Assembly: GCF_002374315.1 (NCBI RefSeq)
Contig: NZ_NWUX01000004.1
Span: 1-64,000, forward strand
From: Vreelandella nigrificans
GTDB taxonomy: Bacteria; Pseudomonadota; Gammaproteobacteria; Pseudomonadales; Halomonadaceae
Direction: 5' to 3'
DNA length: 64,000 nucleotides
The translations under genes were made by a program, and so were the position numbers. Below, in pieces: positions 57,625 to 64,000 of this stretch (position 1 is the stretch's first letter; every line of letters starts with the position of its first letter). A model generated the notes under the pieces. That model was not told the origin of the DNA, did not search any database, and worked only from the letters and a program-made list of their open reading frames with translations.

Positions 57625-58434
57625 TCAAAAGCGCACAGGGTGTGGCAAGCGGTTGGGTAAACACTGGCCGCTGGGTGGCTGATACCCCTGAGACAAGCAC
57701 TCCCAGGTAAAGTGCTGAGCCTGTTCACAAGCAGTTGGTAAGCGCTCACCTACAGCCAATCGTGCGGCTAGCGCAGACGCTAATGTACACCCCGAACCAT
57801 GAAACACGTCTGGTAAACGCGGCCACTGCCACTGACGGGTAGTGTCAGGTGAATGCAACGTATGCACAACTTGCTGCACATTACCTGGCAGAGGATCATC
57901 GGTAGCGGTTACTAACACTGCCTGACATCCCTGGGATAATAGCGCAACCGCGCGCGCCGTATCGTCAAACGGCTCACTGATCTCGGGAGTCAGCATTGCG
58001 AGTTCATAGCGATTAGGCGTTAAGATATCCACAAGGGGTAACAAGCGATCCACATACAGCTTCTGTAATCTGGGTGTGGATAATTCAGCGCCTCCCCCTG
58101 CTTTAAGCACAGGGTCTGCCACGACCGGTATGCCAGGAAAGCGGCGGATAATCTGCTCTGCTGCACGCAGTGTCGGCTCATCTGCTAGTAGGCCAAGCTT
58201 AATTGCAGCAATCTGCATATCACCTAACGCCTCGGCCATTTGGCGCATAGCATTGGGATCAGCAGGCAAAATCCGCATTACGTCGTGGCAATTTTGCACA
58301 GTTAGCGCGGTGGGAATAGTCGCTGCCCAGCCGCCACACGCTGCTATTGCTTCACTATCCGCCACCAGCCCAGCACCCCCAGTAGGATCGTGGCCAGCGA
58401 GTACTAACACAACGGGTGGAAGAGGTTGGCGCAT
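57625..58434 (-). CDS. thiD: Hydroxymethylpyrimidine/phosphomethylpyrimidine kinase
   Basis: Ribokinase-fold enzyme that phosphorylates HMP and HMP-P for thiamine synthesis. The 269-residue protein has [70 protein letters not shown] and the catalytic [18 protein letters not shown]. The hemJ stop and thiD start share one base (TGATG). In Pseudomonas thiE often sits between thiD and hemL, but no thiE is visible here. Confidence 0.94.
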   Translation of the reverse strand: MRQPLPPVVLVLAGHDPTGGAGLVADSEAIAACGGWAATIPTALTVQNCHDVMRILPADPNAMRQMAEALGDMQIAAIKLGLLADEPTLRAAEQIIRRFPGIPVVADPVLKAGGGAELSTPRLQKLYVDRLLPLVDILTPNRYELAMLTPEISEPFDDTARAVALLSQGCQAVLVTATDDPLPGNVQQVVHTLHSPDTTRQWQWPRLPDVFHGSGCTLASALAARLAVGERLPTACEQAQHFTWECLSQGYQPPSGQCLPNRLPHPVRF

Positions 58435-58865
58435 CAAAAGGGCTTCACCACGGCCAGAATAACAATGGCAATCAACGCAATCACCGGCGCTTCATTAAAC
58501 CAGCGGAAAAACACATGGCTCTTGGTGCAACGCCCTTGGGCAAACTGCTTTAAATAAATTAAGCAAACATGATGATAAGCAATCAGCAAAGCCACCAGCG
58601 TTAACTTGGCATGCATCCAGCCTTGGCTAAACCAAGCGGGCACCAGATAGAGCAGCCAACCACCAAAAATCAGCACGATAATCATCGAGGGCGTCATAAT
58701 GCCGCGGTAAAGCTTACGCTCCATGGTTTTAAAGTAAGTGATCGCTTGCTCATCGCCTTTATCACGGGCCATAGCGTGGTACACATATAAGCGCGGTAAA
58801 TAAAACAGCGCGGCAAACCAAGTGATAACTGCCATTAAATGAATGGCCTTTACCCATAAATACAT
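58434..58865 (-). CDS. hemJ: Protoporphyrinogen oxidase HemJ
   Basis: A 143-residue four-span membrane protein of the HemJ (UPF0093) family, oxidising protoporphyrinogen IX in bacteria lacking HemG/HemY. It begins MYLWVKAIHLMAVITWFAAL with the conserved histidine, then LPRLYVYHA, MERKLYRGIMTPSMI, and HAKLTLVALLIAYHHVCL. With hemL in the same operon it supports a heme-synthesis function. Confidence 0.92.
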   Translation of the reverse strand: MYLWVKAIHLMAVITWFAALFYLPRLYVYHAMARDKGDEQAITYFKTMERKLYRGIMTPSMIIVLIFGGWLLYLVPAWFSQGWMHAKLTLVALLIAYHHVCLIYLKQFAQGRCTKSHVFFRWFNEAPVIALIAIVILAVVKPF

Positions 58866-58929
58866 GGTCTCTCCTTAGGCGGTGGACTCATTGCTGGGAA
58901 GTAGCAGCACGGGGCCAGTGCTTTTATTT

Positions 58930-60750
58930 TCAATACTTTGATTTTTCGGTACCTTTTTCGGCACCTCGGCTTTCAGCACTAAGCGGGTCTACGTAGTGAT
59001 AGTAACGCTCGATAGCATCACGGGTAATGATACCTGAAATTCGCTGCTGCTTTGGGCGATAACCATGTACTACGTAGAGCGCATCCAGTGTATCGGCCTG
59101 TAATTTTAAAAATGCTTCAGAAAGCGTTGCTTGTAAGGCAATTGGCGCCATTTCAAGGCGTTGCCCAGGGATCTCAAGCAAATCGATTAATTCGTCTTCT
59201 GGTGGGGTCTCCCCCCCAAGTGCCTCATCATGCTCTAGCAACCAGCGGGCAAGCTCTGCGGCTTTTAATGCCAGCACCGGCTTTTCGCTGCTGGAGCGCT
59301 CAATCACTAACCAAATGGGATTGGTTTCCAGCAAACGACGTGCGTGGGCTGGCGTTATTATGCGCTCAGTGCGCACCAGTTGACGCTCCATCACTGCTGG
59401 CACAGAAACCCGCGAGAGTGCCTGCATCAAAGGCTGCTGAAGGGGATGCAAGCCGTAGCGTACCGAGCTAATAAAGAAGCCTTCGCAGCCGGTTAGTTGC
59501 CGTGACGTTAGGCAGGCCACTACGACTGCTAACATTCCCGGCAGCATCATATGTGGCGAATGAGTTAGCTCAAGCAGCGCCATCAACGCTGCTAACGGTG
59601 CTTGCAGTACAGCCCCCATCATAGCCGCCATGCCTAGCATGGCATACACACCTGGGTCAGCAGCTTTATCTGGCCATAGCCAGCCACCCAACATCCCGCC
59701 TAATGCACCAGTTGCCGCACCAACCACTAGTACTGGCCCAATAATGCCAATAGGGACTCCGCCCGCGACGGTAATAGCAGTAATCAGTAACTTAGCTATC
59801 ATCAATGCCAACAGCACTTTAAGCTCAAGCTGATTATTGAGCGCTGCGGCGACGCTGTCGTAACCGATCCCTTGCACTTCGGGATACCACCAAGCCACCG
59901 CACCAGTCACAACACCTACTAACGCTAATCGCAACCATAATGGCCAAGCCTGTAACTGCTGGCTGCGGGATATATGAATAAACAAGCCTGCCAGTAGGCC
60001 AATTACTAAGCCTACCACCACTACCCAGGGCAAATTAATTAACGACCCAAGTGCAACCTCAGGAATACGAAATGCCGGTTCATTGCCATACACTACCTGA
60101 GCCACCAGCGCCCCCATGGTAGAGGCCAGAATAACTGGCATAAAACTCATCAGGGTGTACTCCATCATCACTACTTCCATAGCGAAGATAACCCCGGCAA
60201 TCGGCGTATTAAACGATGCCGAAATACCCGCCGCGGTGCCGCAGGCGACGAGCACTCGTAGGCTGTTATTGGGTAAACGGAGTTTAAGCCCCAAACCACT
60301 TGATGCAGCAGCGCCTAAGTGAATGGCAGGCCCTTCACGCCCGGCAGAGAGTCCTCCCAAGACTGAAACCACCCCCACCCACCACTGGTTTAACCAGTTG
60401 CGCATAGGGAAGCGCCCTTGATGGTAGGTCAGTCGCTCTATCACGTGCCCAACACCTAATTTACGAGCGGCCGCTTTTTGGCGGTACAGCAACGTACCGA
60501 TGATGCTTACTGCAACCAAGGGCAGTAACGCGCGCAGCCATGGTTCCATACCTTCAAAAGCTTCGGGGTTACCTTCCGGCATATAAAGAGCGGCCCCTGC
60601 TTCCAACAGTAAGCGGAACGCCACCATCACCGCGCCGGTAATCACTCCAGACACTAATCCCAACACGCATAGCTGCGGTAAGGCATCAACGTTTGCCAGT
60701 TGGCGACGAAAACTCTCTAAGGTGAAATCTGATCGGGAAAAACGTGCCAC
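58930..60750 (-). CDS. ClC-family chloride channel/transporter with CBS region
   Basis: A membrane protein of about 606 residues with about ten or more hydrophobic segments. ClC selectivity motifs: GGLSAGREGPAIHLGAA (GxEGP), CGTAAGISASFNTPIAG, IGIIGPVLVVGAATGALGGM. A C-terminal cytosolic region of about 180 residues contains two CBS-like parts (RIITPAHARRLLETNP and ATLSEAFLKLQADTLDALYV). Start is uncertain: I use GTG at 60750 (AAGGA upstream) rather than GTG at 60810. The glutamate gate after GREGP is present, but channel versus antiporter cannot be decided. Confidence 0.88.
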   Translation of the reverse strand: MARFSRSDFTLESFRRQLANVDALPQLCVLGLVSGVITGAVMVAFRLLLEAGAALYMPEGNPEAFEGMEPWLRALLPLVAVSIIGTLLYRQKAAARKLGVGHVIERLTYHQGRFPMRNWLNQWWVGVVSVLGGLSAGREGPAIHLGAAASSGLGLKLRLPNNSLRVLVACGTAAGISASFNTPIAGVIFAMEVVMMEYTLMSFMPVILASTMGALVAQVVYGNEPAFRIPEVALGSLINLPWVVVVGLVIGLLAGLFIHISRSQQLQAWPLWLRLALVGVVTGAVAWWYPEVQGIGYDSVAAALNNQLELKVLLALMIAKLLITAITVAGGVPIGIIGPVLVVGAATGALGGMLGGWLWPDKAADPGVYAMLGMAAMMGAVLQAPLAALMALLELTHSPHMMLPGMLAVVVACLTSRQLTGCEGFFISSVRYGLHPLQQPLMQALSRVSVPAVMERQLVRTERIITPAHARRLLETNPIWLVIERSSSEKPVLALKAAELARWLLEHDEALGGETPPEDELIDLLEIPGQRLEMAPIALQATLSEAFLKLQADTLDALYVVHGYRPKQQRISGIITRDAIERYYHYVDPLSAESRGAEKGTEKSKY

Positions 60751-60973
60751 AGCGTCTGTCCTTGCGCTTATTTTACCTAGACTTATCTCAGGGTACCCGA
60801 GATGGCTCACCCAGTGGCAGTTATCGTTTTAACCATTGAGCGCTCTTATGGGCGACACCTCTTGTGTATCATAGCTTGATACACTTCGACAGCCTGCGAC
60901 CATTTAACAAGGCTGTTTAGCATTCAAGCTTTATTGTTAAGACGTAACGTGCTCAACGCGCAAGGAGTGGTTT

Positions 60974-62008
60974 GTGATTAAGGTTGGTATTGTCGGCGGT
61001 ACGGGTTACACAGGTGTAGAGCTTCTAAGGCTTCTCGCCCAGCACCCCCACGTTAGTGTAGAAGCGATTACCTCACGATCAGAAGCGGGCGTTAAGGTAT
61101 GTGATATGTACCCCAACCTCCGCGGCCACTACGATACGCTGGCGTTTAGCGAACCTGATGCCAAGGCACTAGGCGCTATGGACGCGGTATTTTTTGCCAC
61201 CCCTCATGGTGTGGCTCACGCCCTTGCCGGAGAGTTACTCGATAATGGCACCCGAGTAATCGACCTTTCTGCTGATTTTCGACTGCGTGATGCCAATGAG
61301 TGGAGTCAGTGGTACGACCAGCCTCACGGTGCGCCAGAACTGCTGCAAGAAGCAGTTTACGGCTTACCGGAAATGCACCGGGAAGAAATTAAAAGCGCCC
61401 GTTTGATTGCCGTGCCTGGCTGCTACCCCACCGCCGTTCAATTAGGCTACTTACCACTTTTAGAAGCAGGGCTAATCGACCCGAGCCAGTTAATCGCCGA
61501 CTGTAAATCAGGCGTTACCGGCGCAGGACGTGGCGCAAAAGTGGCATCATTACTAGCAGAGGCTAGTGAGTCCATGAAAGCCTACGGCGCGAGTGGACAC
61601 CGTCATTTGCCGGAAATTCGTCAAGGCTTAGGAGATATGCAATCCAATCCGGTTGGGTTGACCTTTGTGCCTCACCTAACCCCGATGATTCGAGGCATTC
61701 ATGCTACGCTTTACAGCTCACTTATCGCCGAACCTGGCGATTTACAGACACTCTTCGAACAGCGTTATGCCAATGAGCCATTTGTGGACGTCATGCCTGC
61801 AGGTAGCCACCCAGAAACCCGCAGCGTAAAAGGTAACAATACCTGCCGCCTAGCGGTGCACCGCCCCGGTAACGGCAATACCGTGGTGGTACTGTCTGTG
61901 ATTGATAACCTGGTTAAAGGCGCATCCGGTCAAGCGATCCAGAACCTAAACCTGATGTTTGGCTTTGAAGAAAATATGGGCCTTAGCGCTCCAGCCCTGA
62001 TGCCGTAA
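60974..62008 (+). CDS. argC: N-acetyl-gamma-glutamyl-phosphate reductase
   Basis: NADPH-dependent third step of arginine synthesis. The 344-residue protein begins [20 protein letters not shown], has [27 protein letters not shown], the active cysteine in [20 protein letters not shown], and [15 protein letters not shown]. Start is GTG at 60974 with AGGAG 6 bases before. Transcribed divergently from the ClC gene. Confidence 0.96.
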   Translation: MIKVGIVGGTGYTGVELLRLLAQHPHVSVEAITSRSEAGVKVCDMYPNLRGHYDTLAFSEPDAKALGAMDAVFFATPHGVAHALAGELLDNGTRVIDLSADFRLRDANEWSQWYDQPHGAPELLQEAVYGLPEMHREEIKSARLIAVPGCYPTAVQLGYLPLLEAGLIDPSQLIADCKSGVTGAGRGAKVASLLAEASESMKAYGASGHRHLPEIRQGLGDMQSNPVGLTFVPHLTPMIRGIHATLYSSLIAEPGDLQTLFEQRYANEPFVDVMPAGSHPETRSVKGNNTCRLAVHRPGNGNTVVVLSVIDNLVKGASGQAIQNLNLMFGFEENMGLSAPALMP

Positions 62009-62017
62009 CATCTCACT

Positions 62018-62053
62018 AATTCCCAGCAATAGTTGACCCTTTTGCTGGGAATT
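62018..62053 (+). repeat. Inverted repeat after argC
   Basis: AATTCCCAGCAA (62018-62029) and TTGCTGGGAATT (62042-62053) form a perfect 12-bp inverted repeat, ten bases after the argC stop. A U-rich tail is missing, so it may be a terminator or a 3'-end stabiliser. Confidence 0.6.
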
Positions 62054-62110
62054 ACCCATAATCACTCTCCAATGCTGATTATTCGTTCCTAAAGCTCGCG
62101 GGAGGTACCC

Positions 62111-62464
62111 ATGAGCGGTGCAGAAGCTTTTGTTCCAACCCCTCTACTTTTATCTGACAGCGCACGCAAACGTATTAGCGCACTGATGGCAGAAGAGAAT
62201 AATACTGCGCTGAAACTGCGCGTCTACGTGACCGGCGGCGGCTGTTCCGGTTTCCAATACGGATTCGACTTTGCGGAAAGCGTTGCCGAGGACGACACAC
62301 TCATTGAGTTTGGCGATGCCACACTGGTCGTCGACCCGCTCTCCTACCAGTACTTAGTAGGCTCAACGGTTGACTATGAAGAGGGGTTAGCAGGTGCACG
62401 TTTTCGCATTCAGAACCCCAACGCCACCACCACCTGTGGTTGTGGTGCTTCCTTCATGGTCTAG
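62111..62464 (+). CDS. erpA: Iron-sulfur cluster insertion protein ErpA
   Basis: A-type carrier delivering Fe-S clusters to target proteins. The 117-residue protein has [29 protein letters not shown] (first cysteine), and the C-terminal CGCGASF with two more cysteines. GGGAGG precedes the ATG. A palindromic hairpin CCTTGGCG/CGCCAAGG lies after the stop (62502-62523). Confidence 0.96.
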   Translation: MSGAEAFVPTPLLLSDSARKRISALMAEENNTALKLRVYVTGGGCSGFQYGFDFAESVAEDDTLIEFGDATLVVDPLSYQYLVGSTVDYEEGLAGARFRIQNPNATTTCGCGASFMV

Positions 62465-62553
62465 ATAAGGTTAGCAACAACCCTCTCCCCGTGACTTGAC
62501 GCCTTGGCGGTTTCTCGCCAAGGTTAAACGGTCAATAATGATTGTTAGCCCCA

Positions 62554-62580
62554 TTTTTAAAGAAACACTTTCTTTAAAAA
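62554..62580. repeat. Inverted repeat upstream of the ABC substrate-binding gene
   Basis: TTTTTAAAGAAA (62554-62565) and TTTCTTTAAAAA (62569-62580) are perfect 12-bp inverted repeats around CAC, 33 bases before the ATG at 62614. Possibly an operator or leader hairpin. Confidence 0.55.
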
Positions 62581-62613
62581 CCGCTAACAACACTATAAAA
62601 CACGGGAAAACTA

Positions 62614-63387
62614 ATGAAACTCACCATTACCAAGTCTGTTATTACCACTGCTATCACTATAGGCCTTGCCAGCATGGCAACTTCCGCCATGGCCGAGACA
62701 CCCACCGTCAATGTAGTCACTGATCCAAGCTTTGTACCCTTTGAGATGATGGATCCAGAAACTGGTGAGATGATCGGTTTCGATATGGATATCATCAACG
62801 AAGTGGCTGATCGTGCAGGATTTAATGTCAACCTTACCACTATGGAGTTCGCGGGCATTATTCCGGCGGTGCAAACCGGTAGCCAAGAGATCGCCATTGC
62901 CGGGGTAACGATTACCGAAGAACGCGCCGAGATCGTAGATTTCTCTGACCCTTACTATGACTCAGGCCTGCAAATCATTGTTCGTGCGGATAACGACGAT
63001 GTTGAAACCATCGACGACCTTGCTGGCCTCAAGATAGCCACCCGCATTGGCTCTACTAGCTATGATTTTCTGCAAGAACAGCTAGGTGATAACGCAGACA
63101 TCACCCCTTACCCAGGCAACAGCGATATGTATATGGCTCTACTAGGCCGTAATGTCGATGCAGCCTTCTACGATGCACCCAACGTTGCCTACTTCTCTCA
63201 AACCCGGGGCGAAGGCCGCACCAAAGTGGTAGGCCCGCTGTATGAAGGCCAGCAATACGGCATCGTATTCCATAAAGGCAGCCAGTGGGTAGAACCCGCC
63301 AATGAAGCTCTAGCAGCGATGCGCGAAGATGGCACCTATGATGAAATCTATGAAAAGTGGTTTGGTGAAGCGTCCAGCGAAGACTAA
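62614..63387 (+). CDS. Polar amino-acid ABC transporter substrate-binding protein
   Basis: A 257-residue periplasmic binding protein of family 3 (GlnH/HisJ-like). A signal peptide (about residues 1-27, ending SAMA) precedes [36 protein letters not shown], and the ligand-site regions [20 protein letters not shown] and [14 protein letters not shown]. The specific amino acid cannot be read; glutamine, glutamate or histidine-type ligands are typical for this group. A permease gene follows 93 bases later. Confidence 0.88.
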   Translation: MKLTITKSVITTAITIGLASMATSAMAETPTVNVVTDPSFVPFEMMDPETGEMIGFDMDIINEVADRAGFNVNLTTMEFAGIIPAVQTGSQEIAIAGVTITEERAEIVDFSDPYYDSGLQIIVRADNDDVETIDDLAGLKIATRIGSTSYDFLQEQLGDNADITPYPGNSDMYMALLGRNVDAAFYDAPNVAYFSQTRGEGRTKVVGPLYEGQQYGIVFHKGSQWVEPANEALAAMREDGTYDEIYEKWFGEASSED

Positions 63388-63418
63388 TACTCCGCATTAA
63401 CATAGTGAATCACTGAGA

Positions 63419-63448
63419 CAGGGCCGGGCGGCCTAGCCCCCGGCCCTG
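63419..63448 (+). terminator. Hairpin between binding-protein and permease genes
   Basis: CAGGGCCGGG and CCCGGCCCTG form a 10-bp perfect stem. The downstream T-run is weak, fitting partial termination that keeps binding-protein mRNA above permease mRNA. Confidence 0.6.
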
Positions 63449-63480
63449 CGTTGTTTAGTTGCCTTTCAGGAGAAAAGTTC

Positions 63481-64000
63481 GTGGATGTCACATTTCAGTT
63501 TGACTGGGCGGCAGCGTTTCGCTCGATTCCCTACTTGTTACCAGGAATCCCCTGGACACTAATGATCTCGTTCGGCGGTCTCGCCATCGGTTTCTTTATC
63601 GGTATTTTATTTGGTTTGCTGCGTATCAGTCGCGTGCGCTGGTTACGCTGGCCAGCTATTTTCTACGTCGAAGTATTTCGCGGCACTCCAATTCTTGTTC
63701 AAGTGCTGTTTATCTTTTATGGCTTGCCGCAACTACTGGGTAGCCCCATTAACGCGTTGGTTGCCGGTATTGCCGCCATCGCTATCAATTCAGGGGCATA
63801 TATCTCTGAGATTGTGCGTGGCGGAGTGCAATCCATCGAGCGTGGCCAACGCGAAGCATCACTATCTCTAGGCCTTTCTCGCTCTCAAGCGTTTCGTTAC
63901 GTCATTTGGCCCCAGGCCTTTCGCCGTATGATCCCGCCACTAGGCAACCAGGGCATTATCAGTATTAAGGACACATCGCTGTTTTCCGTCATAGGAGTAG
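63481..64000 (+). CDS. Amino-acid ABC transporter permease (3' end beyond window)
   Basis: Open to the window end, about 173 codons visible. The start is GTG at 63481 with AGGAG upstream. Hydrophobic spans (WTLMISFGGLAIGFFIGILF, VEVFRGTPILVQVLFIFYGL) surround the permease entry; the EAA-like loop IERGQREASLSLGLSRSQAF is the cytoplasmic contact with the ATPase. Resembles GlnP/HisM permeases and presumably works with the binding protein just upstream. Confidence 0.88.
   Translation, partial: MDVTFQFDWAAAFRSIPYLLPGIPWTLMISFGGLAIGFFIGILFGLLRISRVRWLRWPAIFYVEVFRGTPILVQVLFIFYGLPQLLGSPINALVAGIAAIAINSGAYISEIVRGGVQSIERGQREASLSLGLSRSQAFRYVIWPQAFRRMIPPLGNQGIISIKDTSLFSVIGV

Overview
The window looks like the chromosomal replication-origin region of a Halomonas-like gammaproteobacterium (Halomonadaceae). 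The basis is the rpmH-rnpA / dnaA-dnaN-recF-gyrB arrangement, the Pseudomonas-like glyQ-glyS-gmhB neighbourhood beside gyrB, the ygfB-pepP-ubiH-ubiI / zapA-6S RNA-ygfA block, moderate GC, and protein sequences of gammaproteobacterial type. No species is claimed. Almost all of the sequence is coding; I see no insertion sequence, CRISPR array, tRNA or rRNA.

Layout. 1-5.6 kb: pyrB converging on gshB-yqgE-ruvX, a shortened CvfB-type S1 protein, rsmE and secB. 5.6-10.4 kb: a membrane-anchored rhodanese diverging from gpmI-envC-ctpA. 10.4-16.3 kb: ubiI-ubiH-pepP-ygfB on the minus strand, diverging from zapA, 6S RNA and ygfA. 16.4-19.1 kb: a 32-residue membrane ORF, ilvA, rpiA. 19.1-31.7 kb: an LPS inner-core locus (waaA, hldE, OpsX-type heptosyltransferase, Kdo kinase, several glycosyltransferases, an OpgB-like phosphoglycerol transferase, waaF, hldD), with an AT-rich patch around 26.6-28.0 kb that looks imported. 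31.8-36.5 kb: glyQS, a small kinase-fold protein and gmhB. 36.6-47.3 kb: gyrB, recF, dnaN, dnaA, oriC, rpmH, rnpA, yidC, mnmE. At least four parS-type centromere sites lie between 34.9 and 39.8 kb. 47.3-50.8 kb: rlmJ, an OmpA-family lipoprotein, hemW, rdgB. 50.8-55.8 kb: a complete curli set, csgDEFG then csgBA, all on one strand, with an unusually long CsgA. 55.8-64 kb: a secreted protein of unknown function, hemL, thiD, hemJ, a ClC channel, argC, erpA and the first two genes of a polar amino-acid ABC transporter, cut by the window end.

How parts work together. The LPS locus encodes ADP-heptose synthesis (hldE, hldD, gmhB), Kdo transfer (waaA), Kdo phosphorylation (kdkA) and heptose addition (opsX-type, waaF). 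This implies a Haemophilus-like core with a phosphorylated single Kdo. The origin region combines DnaA boxes, an AT-rich unwinding stretch and a parS cluster on one side. The curli locus carries its regulator, its secretion channel and accessory proteins, the nucleator and the major subunit, but no csgC was recognised.

The most noteworthy items are the oversized curlin, the parS cluster with sites embedded in recF codons, the strong inverted repeats (upstream of csgD; between dnaN and recF), the loss of the first S1 domain in the CvfB homologue, and the AT-rich insert in the LPS locus.
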